A stretch of DNA of 30,668 nt from a virus. The position numbers and the translations under genes are program-made. Position 1 is the stretch's first letter; every line of letters begins with the position of its first letter. The DNA is taken from positions 1 through 30,668 of IMG/VR virus record IMGVR_UViG_3300028569_002730; one strand, written 5' to 3'. Positions 7,557-14,537 of the stretch are shown piece after piece. The notes beneath the pieces were generated by a model. That model saw nothing but the letters and a program-made list of their open reading frames with translations, was not told the origin of the DNA and did no database searches.

Positions 7557-7585
7557 ATAGGTCCATTAACTAAAGGAGTTTAACT

Positions 7586-7801
7586 ATGGGATGTGGATGT
7601 TCAAAAAATGCCGGCAGGGTTACAAGAACTCAAGCAACTACACCTAGAATTGTTCAAAATACACCAAGACCATCATCACAAATAGTTGGTCCGAGTAATC
7701 TTACACCAAGAGCATCTCAAAGTGTTTCTGGCTTGAATGTAAACAGAAATGCTGTCAATCAAATAAGACAAGATGCTATCAAAAAGGCTCTTGGTAAGTA
7801 G
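7586..7801 (+). CDS. Small Cys-starting, Ser/Thr/Pro-rich protein
   Basis: The 71-residue product begins MGCGCSKNAG and continues with a disordered Thr/Pro/Ser/Arg-rich stretch, ending in a short amphipathic helix (NAVNQIRQDAIKKALGK). The CGCSK motif recurs in the acidic protein at 8547. The start is firm because AAGGAG is ideally placed. Its 3' end overlaps the convergent LolA-like gene by 23 nt. I know of no function. A small virion-associated or metal-binding peptide is possible. Confidence 0.7.
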   Translation: MGCGCSKNAGRVTRTQATTPRIVQNTPRPSSQIVGPSNLTPRASQSVSGLNVNRNAVNQIRQDAIKKALGK

Positions 7802-8498
7802 GAATCATTTCGTTCAGCACCTTATAATTATAAAAAGGTGTTACAAAGACGCTTTCATCAATCTTATTTTTGAAAGCGTCTTTTATTTTTATCTTTATTT
7901 TTATGTTTTTTTCAAAAAAGGTATACTCGATCTCAGAGCTATTCAAAACTATAGCTTGAGAAATCTTACTTTTTTGATCAGATAGTTCATATATCTTTAT
8001 TTCTTTGCTTTTTTTGTCTATAAAATAAGAAAAAATTAGATTTTTTTTGTTTATTGTGGCTATGTAGAAATCATTATTTTCACCATTATATTTGCTAAAT
8101 TCTTTATTTTTTAGAGTTTCCAAGAGCCACACAATATTGAAGCTTTTTTCAAAAACATCTACCATGTATTCTTTTTTGGAATAAAAGAGTTTTTCTGGAG
8201 CTTCTTCTTTAGACCAATACCAAAAATAAGCTTGATTCACCCCAGCTTCTATTTGTTTTTTTGAATTTTTATAAAGATTAAACTTAAAATTATCCTTATA
8301 TTTATATAAAAAACCTTGTAATTCTAAGGTTAAAAATCCTTTTCTTATTTCACAATCTAAAACAATTGTCTCCTGCTCTTTGATTACAATAGTATTTCTA
8401 TCAAAGTCTACATATTGTTTATTTTTATTGTTTTTTAAATATATTATAGCTGTGGCAAGAATCAGAATAACAGTTATTTTTTTTAAAAAATTACACAT
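7779..8498 (-). CDS. LolA-like periplasmic protein with N-terminal membrane anchor (tentative)
   Basis: The 239-residue product has an N-terminal hydrophobic segment (ITVILILATAIIYL, about residues 9-22) followed by a Lys/Asn-rich polar region. It looks like an uncleaved signal anchor or signal peptide; no lipobox is seen. The rest is beta-rich. The segment FLYKYKDNFKFNLYKNS, then GVNQAYFWYWSKEEAP and KLFYSK, resembles LolA-fold envelope proteins, especially planctomycete ones with an FWFW-type motif. LolA proteins carry lipoproteins across the periplasm. This resemblance is from memory and unverified. It is an unusual gene for a T4-like phage and may have come from a host. It is divergent from the acidic protein gene and convergent with the 71-residue gene. 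Confidence 0.5.
   Translation of the reverse strand: MCNFLKKITVILILATAIIYLKNNKNKQYVDFDRNTIVIKEQETIVLDCEIRKGFLTLELQGFLYKYKDNFKFNLYKNSKKQIEAGVNQAYFWYWSKEEAPEKLFYSKKEYMVDVFEKSFNIVWLLETLKNKEFSKYNGENNDFYIATINKKNLIFSYFIDKKSKEIKIYELSDQKSKISQAIVLNSSEIEYTFFEKNIKIKIKIKDAFKNKIDESVFVTPFYNYKVLNEMIPTYQEPF
7845..7890 (+). terminator. Intrinsic terminator lying inside the convergent gene
   Basis: A 13-bp perfect stem (AAAGACGCTTTCA at 7845-7857, TGAAAGCGTCTTT at 7871-7883, 13-nt loop) runs into TTTTATTTTT. It terminates the 71-residue gene, yet the same bases encode the C-terminal part of the minus-strand protein at 7779-8498. Confidence 0.65.
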
Positions 8499-8503
8499 TG
8501 ATT

Positions 8504-8514
8504 AATATATACAT
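8504..8514 (+). promoter_or_regulatory. Candidate late promoter motif AATATATACAT
   Basis: This is an exact copy of the 11-mer at 7546-7556, in the 48-nt divergent gap between the LolA-like gene and the acidic protein gene. It lies 33 nt before the ATG at 8547. Confidence 0.45.
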
Positions 8515-8546
8515 TTATCACTTTAACTTTTAATTAGAGGTCTAAA

Positions 8547-9575
8547 ATGCTCAGCTACAAACAATGGAAGCAGTTAAACGAATCAGTTTTCGGTTCATTC
8601 CCCCTAGGCTTATCACAAACCCAATCATTAGGAATATCTTCAAATGTAGAGGGTGCCGAAATTGAAGGTGTTGAACTAGAGGAAGGTAGAAAGAAAAAGA
8701 AAGTTAAAGTTGTTGAAGATGAAACTGGTGATGGAGAGGTGGTAGCGCCAGCCTCTAAGAAAGACGAGCCAAAGTCAGCTAGCTGTGGCTGCTCAAAATG
8801 TGGCAAAAACTGCAAAAATATGCTTTCTGATGAGGATGATACTGATAACGAAGAGGATGAGGATGAGGATGAGGATGAAGAAGATACCGAAGATGAGGAT
8901 GATACTGACGAAGATGAAGAAGAGGATGATACTGACGAAGATGACGAAGATGAAGATGAAGAGGATGATACTGATGAAGATGAAGAGGATGATACAGATG
9001 AAGATGAAGATGAAGATGAAGATAAGGAAAAAGCTCCAAAAATGATGAAAAAGAAGATGAAAAAAGAGGAAAGAGAATGGCTAGGCAGCTTGTTAAATCA
9101 AATTGGAGATCCCACTCAGAAGTTTGACAGCGGGTTCACAGAAGATAATTTTTCTGCTGATCAAGCCGGTCCTGGTGAAGTTGGATATGCTCCATCTGGA
9201 AGAATCGCAGATAATTTCACACAAGTTACAGAAGCTTCTGAAGGATTGACTGCCAAACAAAAGAAACTTCCCAAGGCTTTACAAGATGAAATTCTTAAAA
9301 AGAAAGGCGTAAAGTCTGACAAAGACAGTGACGAAAAATCTGAAGATTCAGAGGAAGTAAGCGACAAGTCTGATGAAGATTCAGATGAATCAAGCGACAA
9401 AAAATCTGATGAAGGTTCAAAAGGAAGTGTAGAAAAGCACTTAAAAGCTTATCTGAAGAAAAATCCTAAAGCTTCTTTCAAAGAAGCAAAAGATTATGTA
9501 AAGAAGCAAAAAGGCATGGAAAAAAGTAAAGTTACTTTAAAAGATTATCTTGTTTGTAAGAAAAAAGCAAAATGA
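8547..9575 (+). CDS. Acidic low-complexity virion cargo candidate with capsid-targeting N-terminus
   Basis: The 342-residue product starts MLSYKQWKQLNESV. This resembles the T4 capsid-targeting sequence, with a predicted gp21-type cut at L10-N11-E12/S13. A Cys cluster (SCGCSKCGKNC, about residues 78-88) is followed by a 65-residue tract of almost only Asp and Glu (95-159), then a basic patch, an ordered segment (EWLGSLLNQIGDPTQKF) and a second Ser/Asp/Lys-rich tract. The C-terminal region is Lys-rich and helical (VEKHLKAYLKKNPKASFKEAKDYVKK). It could be a prohead core or internal protein, where acidic tracts are common, or a DNA mimic that counters host DNA-binding proteins. AGAGGT precedes the ATG. 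The stop overlaps the next start (ATGA). Confidence 0.75.
   Translation: MLSYKQWKQLNESVFGSFPLGLSQTQSLGISSNVEGAEIEGVELEEGRKKKKVKVVEDETGDGEVVAPASKKDEPKSASCGCSKCGKNCKNMLSDEDDTDNEEDEDEDEDEEDTEDEDDTDEDEEEDDTDEDDEDEDEEDDTDEDEEDDTDEDEDEDEDKEKAPKMMKKKMKKEEREWLGSLLNQIGDPTQKFDSGFTEDNFSADQAGPGEVGYAPSGRIADNFTQVTEASEGLTAKQKKLPKALQDEILKKKGVKSDKDSDEKSEDSEEVSDKSDEDSDESSDKKSDEGSKGSVEKHLKAYLKKNPKASFKEAKDYVKKQKGMEKSKVTLKDYLVCKKKAK
8829..9023 (+). repeat. Asp/Glu-coding simple repeat
   Basis: This is a 195-bp stretch built from GAT, GAG and GAA codons with interspersed ACT/ACA, forming imperfect GATGAGGAT and GATGATACTGA repeats. It encodes residues 95-159 of the acidic protein and gives long spurious ORFs in other frames. 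Such tracts can change length by slippage. Confidence 0.85.
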
Positions 9576-9757
9576 AAAGCTTTCTTAATTGGCTTGAGGA
9601 TGCCGTAGCTTCTTCTGCAACGACCACCGCTTCAGTCTCTGGAAGTCCAGGAGCCACTACATCCCATGATATAGCCCCTTATTTAAGACCGATCGGATCT
9701 GTTGTAAAAAGGCAATTTCCTGGAAAAAGACGTAGAAGAAAAAAGCATAAAAGGTAA
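9572..9757 (+). CDS. Small basic protein with capsid-targeting-like N-terminus
   Basis: The 61-residue product begins MKSFLNWLEDAV, matching the tag shared with its neighbours. The protease-type site is L8-E9-D10/A11, with Asp in place of the usual Glu. The middle is Ser/Thr/Gly-rich and the end is extremely basic (KRQFPGKRRRRKKHKR). A mature product of about 50 residues with that tail would bind nucleic acid tightly, reminiscent of small DNA-associated internal head proteins. The start overlaps the acidic gene's stop by four bases (ATGA), so translation is coupled. An acidic-basic pair made together may interact directly; this is inference. Confidence 0.7.
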   Translation: MKSFLNWLEDAVASSATTTASVSGSPGATTSHDIAPYLRPIGSVVKRQFPGKRRRRKKHKR

Positions 9758-9766
9758 TATATCTAT

Positions 9767-10324
9767 ATGCACTTTAAAGGTTGGTTAGATATAAACGAAT
9801 CATCAGATCCAGGATCTAAAACTGGTTTGTATCCTCCTGGGTATGGAGGAATAGCCCTTTATCCTCCCCAGTGGTATATGACCAGAAGCGCTGATGCTAT
9901 TTTTTATCTATCTATAGACGAAAGAATATATAACTTCAAGAATCATAAAATGGTTGATACTTCTCTTAATTCAGGAGAAGGTGGATTGTGGAATATAAAA
10001 CATATTCCTGGTGGCGGGGATCAGACAAAGCCTACCAAAGACGGGTTAGGCACCAATAATGGTGAAGGTGGAATGTGGAATATAAAGCACATAGAGGGCA
10101 AACCAACCTACACTAAAAACAAAGAGTTTATACCAGATGCTGGTGAGGGTGGAATATGGAACATAAAGCACATAAAGGGCGATTCTAAGCCTTCAAAAAT
10201 GACTGTTGGAGAAAGAGAGCCTTGGGATATATCTAAGTTAAAAGGCAAGCCAAGCTACACAAAGAATAAAGAGATTGTTCCAAACGCAGGAGAAGGTGGC
10301 GCCTGGAACATAAAGGATATTTAA
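9767..10324 (+). CDS. GEGG-x-WNIK repeat protein with capsid-targeting-like N-terminus
   Basis: The 185-residue product begins MHFKGWLDINESSD, with a predicted gp21-type cut at I9-N10-E11/S12. Residues 70-185 hold five repeats headed GEGG-x-WNIK-x-I at residues 70, 99, 126 and 175, with a diverged copy (GEREPWDISKL) at 148. The linkers also repeat: KPTYTKNKEFIPDA and KPSYTKNKEIVPNA are near copies. The first third is Tyr/Pro/Gly-rich (LYPPGYGGIALYPPQWYM). I do not know this family. Each repeat offers an exposed Trp and a Lys, as in short binding modules. AAAAGG precedes the ATG by 12 nt. The stop directly abuts the stop of the convergent small gene. Confidence 0.75.
   Translation: MHFKGWLDINESSDPGSKTGLYPPGYGGIALYPPQWYMTRSADAIFYLSIDERIYNFKNHKMVDTSLNSGEGGLWNIKHIPGGGDQTKPTKDGLGTNNGEGGMWNIKHIEGKPTYTKNKEFIPDAGEGGIWNIKHIKGDSKPSKMTVGEREPWDISKLKGKPSYTKNKEIVPNAGEGGAWNIKDI
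9974..10321 (+). repeat. Five imperfect tandem repeats of 66-87 bp
   Basis: The repeats start at 9974, 10061, 10142, 10208 (diverged) and 10289, giving spacings of 87, 81, 66 and 81 bp. They encode the GEGG-x-WNIK units and have diverged at third positions, so they are older than a recent slippage event. Confidence 0.85.
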
Positions 10325-10561
10325 CTATCCTCCTTCCATTTCTTTCTTAAGTATATCCCTGCATCTTTGCATGGTCTCCTCTAGCTCCTTGGGCTTACAA
10401 CCTAAAAGTCTACACGCACCACTTTTATTTAATCTACCTTTTTTAGTATAAACTTTATTTTCATTTAAAAGTAAAATATCGATTATTTTTCCGTAACCAT
10501 TATCTATTAATTTTTGAATTAATTCTTGTCTTTCAATAATCTCAAGAAAACTTAATTTCAT
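10325..10561 (-). CDS. Small helical protein, unknown function
   Basis: The 78-residue product is largely helical and includes a segment that could be a helix-turn-helix (NKSGACRLLGCKPKELEETMQRCRDIL). It begins MKLSFLEIIE, faintly like the capsid-targeting tag, but without the Trp/Phe at position 7 and with Arg after Glu. A real ribosome binding site (AAGGA) and a plausible promoter upstream support it as a gene. Its stop codon abuts the stop of the repeat-protein gene with no gap. A small DNA-binding regulator is one possibility. Confidence 0.65.
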   Translation of the reverse strand: MKLSFLEIIERQELIQKLIDNGYGKIIDILLLNENKVYTKKGRLNKSGACRLLGCKPKELEETMQRCRDILKKEMEGG

Positions 10562-10584
10562 ATTTTATCCTTTTTGTTGCGCTT

Positions 10585-10613
10585 ATAATAACAATATTTT
10601 TATATTAAATCAA
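10585..10613 (-). promoter_or_regulatory. Possible sigma70-like promoter of the 78-residue gene
   Basis: Read on the minus strand, TTGATT (10613-10608) and TATTAT (10590-10585) are 17 bp apart, about 24 nt upstream of the ATG. Both boxes are imperfect. Confidence 0.4.
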
Positions 10614-10627
10614 CGACAAATTTAATT

Positions 10628-11149
10628 TTATGATTCTAAGTATGCTCTATCATATCGAAGAGTCAAATCTATAGTAACAACATCACTGCTACTCATATCA
10701 AGATCGCCAAACTCTATGGAGTTTGGCCACACATTTTCTAAAACCCACTTCTCTATGGTCTCCCCACAACCGTCATATAGCTCTAAAAAGCATGTGCCAA
10801 TCTTAAAACCAGATGAACTAGGCTTCCAAGTAGATAAAGTTGATGTAACCTCATACGATTTTTTAATCCAGTTCATTACAGGATTAGACTTCTTTTTAAT
10901 ATCATATAAACTTAAATTTATTGGCTTCCAGTCTGGTTTACTTGGAAAGTAAATTGTTTCGTTTAAATGTTGTGCGTCCATTTCTTTGAATGTTAATCCT
11001 GGTCTGCTTCCTTTAAATGGAGGGAGACAAGGGCTGCCTTCCGCAGAAACATTTTCTATTTTGAAAATCCATCTATTTTTGCGTTTAAAACAAACTTTTG
11101 GATCATTGAGTGCTCCGTCTCCATAATCCCATCCCATTGGTCTTGCCAT
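10628..11149 (-). CDS. 19: gp19-like tail tube protein, paralog B
   Basis: The 173-residue product belongs to the gp19 tail-tube family (T4 gp19 is 163 residues), which stacks as rings to form the inner tail tube. Shared marks are FKRKNRWIFKIENV at the start, LYDIKKKSNPVMNWIKKSY in the middle, LELYDGCGETIEKWVL and WPNSIEFGDLDMSSSDVVTIDLTLRYDRA. Each has a counterpart in the paralog 85 nt upstream. There is no Shine-Dalgarno site: ACTAAATAATATT abuts the ATG. A terminator lies between the two copies, so this gene may need its own start of transcription. One copy is presumably the main tube and the other a tube-end or baseplate-proximal variant. Confidence 0.85.
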   Translation of the reverse strand: MARPMGWDYGDGALNDPKVCFKRKNRWIFKIENVSAEGSPCLPPFKGSRPGLTFKEMDAQHLNETIYFPSKPDWKPINLSLYDIKKKSNPVMNWIKKSYEVTSTLSTWKPSSSGFKIGTCFLELYDGCGETIEKWVLENVWPNSIEFGDLDMSSSDVVTIDLTLRYDRAYLES

Positions 11150-11174
11150 AATATTATTTAGTATAAATATAAAA

Positions 11175-11208
11175 AAAAATGCAAGATTGCGAACAATCTT
11201 GCATTTTT
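11175..11208 (-). terminator. Terminator between the two tail tube genes
   Basis: A 15-bp stem (11175-11189 with 11194-11208) closed by a CGAA loop is flanked by A/T runs. On the minus strand it is followed by T-rich sequence (complement of the A-run at 11171-11179), placing it as the terminator of paralog A. It could also act on the plus strand. Confidence 0.75.
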
Positions 11209-11233
11209 ATTTTTATTAATTTTTTAAAATTAT

Positions 11234-11878
11234 TTATTTGCATCCCTTGCAGCCGCACGGAGCAAACGCCTTGACACATCCACCAGCTGATTCCTTTGGG
11301 TTATATTGAACCTCGGAATATCTAAGAGTTACTTCTACTGTAGCCTCATCACTACTAGCGTAATCAAGTTCTCCAAAACTAATAGATTGTGGCCAAACAT
11401 GCCCAAGAACCCAAGTTTCTAATACATCTCCACAACCATCATACATGTTAAGCACAGCGGTACCAGCATAACCCGCCTCACTACCAGTGGTACTACTTCC
11501 TCCATTACCAGTCAAAGTAGCACCTTTGTCTCCTCTAATTGAGGATTGATGTAATCCTGTGTTGTTATGAAAAGCATAAACTGTGCTTAACCATTTATAA
11601 AGATTGGTTATATCGTTTTTTCCTTCTCCACCTTTTTCTAAAACATCATAAAAGGTCACTGAAGTTGTTTGCCAAGCCGCCTTTCCTGGTATCCACATCT
11701 TTCCATGTAAATAATTTATTTCAGTCTCATCTATATCCAATTGAGGTCTATTTGCAACCTTAACTATAGTATCAGGAATATCACCGCAAGAAGTCTGCAT
11801 AGCAAATGTCCATCTATATTTTCTTTTGAATATAGTCTTTGGTCCTGCAAGAGTTCCAAGCCCCATGTCTTTAGCCAT
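11234..11878 (-). CDS. 19: gp19-like tail tube protein, paralog A, with Cys-rich tail
   Basis: The 214-residue product has the same gp19 core as paralog B: FKRKYRWTFAMQT, VTFYDVLEKG, NMYDGCGDVLETWVLGHVWPQSISFGELDYASSD and VEVTLRYSEV. It differs by a Gly/Ser/Thr-rich insertion of roughly 35 residues before the NMYDGCG motif and by a C-terminal extension ending CGCKGCK. AAGGAGAA lies just before the ATG, and the gene follows the sheath gene by 29 nt. This is the normal T4 order (18 then 19), so it is the likelier main tail tube. The insertion would probably face the tube lumen or the sheath. Confidence 0.88.
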   Translation of the reverse strand: MAKDMGLGTLAGPKTIFKRKYRWTFAMQTSCGDIPDTIVKVANRPQLDIDETEINYLHGKMWIPGKAAWQTTSVTFYDVLEKGGEGKNDITNLYKWLSTVYAFHNNTGLHQSSIRGDKGATLTGNGGSSTTGSEAGYAGTAVLNMYDGCGDVLETWVLGHVWPQSISFGELDYASSDEATVEVTLRYSEVQYNPKESAGGCVKAFAPCGCKGCK

Positions 11879-11907
11879 TATTAAATTCTCCTTTTATCTT
11901 AAAAATA

Positions 11908-14319
11908 TCATGCTGTCTCAGCAAAACTTCCAGTTCTATGTATACTGAATTCAAGGAATATAAATTCTGCTGCACGTACAGGTTGTATTCCTATTCTTGC
12001 TCTAAATTCATTTCTATCAATAACATCGGGTGTATTAAGTTCAGCATCAGATTTAATTATATAATCTGTTATACCTCTGCCAACCTTAATAGTATCCAAT
12101 ATTCCTGAAGCTATAATTCCAAATCTTTGTCTAAATATATCGTCATTTGGTTCAAACAGAAGAGATCTACTTGCGATTCTCAATCTTTTTTCAACTGTAA
12201 GCATTAATCTTCTTACATTTACTCTATCGAGAGCAGTTGGTTTTCTCTGAAGTGTTTTCTGACCAAATATTACGAATCCACCAACATCAACAAATTGAAC
12301 AATTGGATTTACGCAATTTCTGTTGCCATACATCAGATCTCTTTCTTCTAATGTTGGGCGATCATAAACATCTAATATATTTGAAACAGTTCCTCTGTTT
12401 AGTCCAGCAGGAGCAAACCAGGGAGCAGACAAGCTGTCCGATTGAGCTATTGTTGCCATTACAGCACCACTTGGTGGAGCCCAAACGTCAATTAGATTGA
12501 ATGAATCTCTAACCTTAACCCATGGCCAGTATAGTGCAGCAAAATCACTATCAAATCTATCATTGTTTAAAGGATGTGTTCCATTTTGCCATTGGACAAC
12601 TTCTTTGACTGTCAATCCAAAAGGAGGATCAATTATAGCCATGCAGTCCATTCTCACGTTCTGACATAGATCTATGAGTGCTCTAACAACAAATGTGCTG
12701 CTATGACCAGGAACCGCAATTAGATCAATATCAATTTGCTCTGGCTCACTAAGAGAATAAATTCCAGTGTAACCCAAGGCGCTACCTATGATTAGATCGT
12801 CCTGCTTTTCTGGATCTGAAGGTATGCCGTCAGAACCTCCAGATAATAAGTAAGCGCCGCTTAGAGGTGAATATGTCGTTGAATCAAGTGGTGGAGAGCT
12901 TATATCTGTAGCATCCATAACTCGGACATAGTCAGAAACTTGAGCTAAGTATGATTCAACATAGTATCTACTTGCTGGATCCTTGGTCAAATTGCCCCAA
13001 GATTCTACTTGAACTCCATTACTATAAACTTCCATTGTGAAGTTATTTTCATAAGAATTGTTTGTAATCTTAACTTGTGTTCTGTTGCCTTCAATGCCTG
13101 GAGAATCAGCATAAACTGTAAATGTTACCTGACTCATTCCTACATTGTCTGATCCTACAATAATTCCGCCGATATCAGAGTCAGAATTAGATATACCACC
13201 GGTAACAGAGACGGCACTTGATTGAACTGGGCTATCACCCGTAGCGGTTGATGTGCTCATACCGAACACTTCTATTGCAACACCAACAGCCTTAACTCTT
13301 AGTCTGGCATCTCTTCCATAATGCTCAGTCCTAAAAGAAAGATAGTTTTTGCTCTCAAGCGTTTTTGATTCTGCTACCCAACCACCGGGCAATTCACCAA
13401 GATTATCTGCTTTTTGGCTGTTTATTGAGAGTATGATATCATCTAAAGTCACATCAGAAGCTCCATCAAACTCAGAAAGATCGATTACTTGAACTACATT
13501 ATCAATCAAAGCACTATCTGTTCCGTCTAAAACTATCTGAATATTTAGTCCAGCCATTCCTTCGAAATTAAAAATTCCGTCTTCAGCCTCATCTGGTGTT
13601 CCGCTATATCCATAGTTTGATGCAACAACTTCTGCTTGAGTCATACCAACACCAAGACCAGTAACAGCATTTTCGCCATATATTGAATCTTTAACAGAAA
13701 CTAGTTCTAGACTTGAGCTAGGACCATAAGCCCATACTGTTTTTACACCTATATAAGAATCTGATTCAACCTGGCGAGCAAAGAAAATTATTCCATCATT
13801 AACAGTATCTAGCTGATCGTTCAAAGCATTTGCTAATTCATTAGCACTATAATCACCGCTTGCAACAACAAGAGTCTTTGATGAAAGAACTGTGTTGAGT
13901 CTCCATCTGAAGAAAGAATCCTTTGCGAAAGTGTAGGTATCTGGTAGTTTTGAAATTGCTTCAACAACAGAGCCAGCACTTGGAACATCAACATAAGCAG
14001 ACTCTGCTCTTTCGTTGCTAACAGCTTCTTCGTCTGCAACTCTTACTATGTAAAGTTCATTTGCTGCATTTAAATATTGCTCTGCGGCATAAATTAAGAA
14101 GGGATCACTAACATCAGGATGAGGATAGCCAAAAACTGTGTTGAGTTGTCTTCTAGTAGAAATTAGTGTTGGGGTATTAATTGGACCCTTACTGGCGAAT
14201 CCCACCAATGCACCTCTATGAAAGGATTGGTTGGGAGCTATAAAGCTCAAATCCTTCTCAGCTATTCTAACACTTGGACTTATTGTATTGGAAGGTGGAA
14301 ATCCCCTTAAAATTGCCAT
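11908..14319 (-). CDS. 18: gp18, contractile tail sheath protein
   Basis: The 803-residue product is the T4-type tail sheath (T4 gp18 is 659 residues), which polymerises around the tail tube and contracts on infection. The N-terminus (SPSVRIAEKDLSFIAPNQSFHRGALVGFASKGP) and the C-terminal core (NPIVQFVDVGGFVIFGQKTL; LDRVNVRRLMLTVEKRL; FEPNDDIFRQRFG; EFRARIGIQPVRAAEFIFLEF) are typical. The roughly 140 extra residues lie in the middle, in Ser/Asp/Gly-rich beta-type domains that are probably exposed on the tail surface. GGGAG precedes the ATG. It sits between a 65-residue gene and gp19 paralog A in one minus-strand operon. Confidence 0.95.
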   Translation of the reverse strand: MAILRGFPPSNTISPSVRIAEKDLSFIAPNQSFHRGALVGFASKGPINTPTLISTRRQLNTVFGYPHPDVSDPFLIYAAEQYLNAANELYIVRVADEEAVSNERAESAYVDVPSAGSVVEAISKLPDTYTFAKDSFFRWRLNTVLSSKTLVVASGDYSANELANALNDQLDTVNDGIIFFARQVESDSYIGVKTVWAYGPSSSLELVSVKDSIYGENAVTGLGVGMTQAEVVASNYGYSGTPDEAEDGIFNFEGMAGLNIQIVLDGTDSALIDNVVQVIDLSEFDGASDVTLDDIILSINSQKADNLGELPGGWVAESKTLESKNYLSFRTEHYGRDARLRVKAVGVAIEVFGMSTSTATGDSPVQSSAVSVTGGISNSDSDIGGIIVGSDNVGMSQVTFTVYADSPGIEGNRTQVKITNNSYENNFTMEVYSNGVQVESWGNLTKDPASRYYVESYLAQVSDYVRVMDATDISSPPLDSTTYSPLSGAYLLSGGSDGIPSDPEKQDDLIIGSALGYTGIYSLSEPEQIDIDLIAVPGHSSTFVVRALIDLCQNVRMDCMAIIDPPFGLTVKEVVQWQNGTHPLNNDRFDSDFAALYWPWVKVRDSFNLIDVWAPPSGAVMATIAQSDSLSAPWFAPAGLNRGTVSNILDVYDRPTLEERDLMYGNRNCVNPIVQFVDVGGFVIFGQKTLQRKPTALDRVNVRRLMLTVEKRLRIASRSLLFEPNDDIFRQRFGIIASGILDTIKVGRGITDYIIKSDAELNTPDVIDRNEFRARIGIQPVRAAEFIFLEFSIHRTGSFAETA

Positions 14320-14339
14320 GTTTTATTCTCCCTTTGTAT

Positions 14340-14537
14340 CTAAATTTTCTTTGTAGTAATTAAACCTTTTTTCTCTGCCCTAAGTATATAGTCAGTTGAT
14401 CTCTCTTCTTCGAGCAAAAAAATATTTTTTCCTGAACCAACTCCTGGTACATTTAAAACTGTAAATGTACGGGGTGCCCTTCTTGACAAAACAACCAGTT
14501 GTATAGGAAATTTATTTCTGTTTGTTATCTCTAACAC
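14340..14537 (-). CDS. Small conserved-looking tail-operon protein
   Basis: The 65-residue product reads MLEITNRNKFPIQLVVLS and continues with RAPRTFTVLNVPGVG and IFLLEEERSTDYILRAEKKGLI. It has a compact beta-rich pattern and no cysteine. The start is a GTG at 14537 supported by AAGGAG five bases before it. It overlaps the end of gene 15 by 7 nt and precedes the sheath gene by 20 nt, so it is translated from the tail operon. A small tail component or a chaperone for sheath assembly is possible. I do not recognise it. Confidence 0.7.
   Translation of the reverse strand: MLEITNRNKFPIQLVVLSRRAPRTFTVLNVPGVGSGKNIFLLEEERSTDYILRAEKKGLITTKKI

Noticed and set aside
7773-7985. Plus-strand ORF of 70 codons after the Cys-starting protein
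   Set aside because: It runs through the terminator hairpin and its T-run, lacks a proper start site, and is antisense to the LolA-like gene.
8779-9045. Long ORFs on both strands across the acidic repeat (Met/Lys-rich and His/Leu/Pro-rich products)
   Set aside because: They are frame shadows of the GAT/GAG simple repeat in the acidic protein gene, with low-complexity products and no ribosome binding site.
10325-10561. MKLSFLEIIE as a further capsid-targeting tag
   Set aside because: It lacks the aromatic residue at position 7, Arg follows the Glu, and the gene has a sigma70-like promoter, so it fits the pattern poorly.
11162-11169. TATAAATA, the exact T4 late promoter box
   Set aside because: It is on the plus strand, pointing into the minus-strand tail tube gene, and no plus-strand gene follows.
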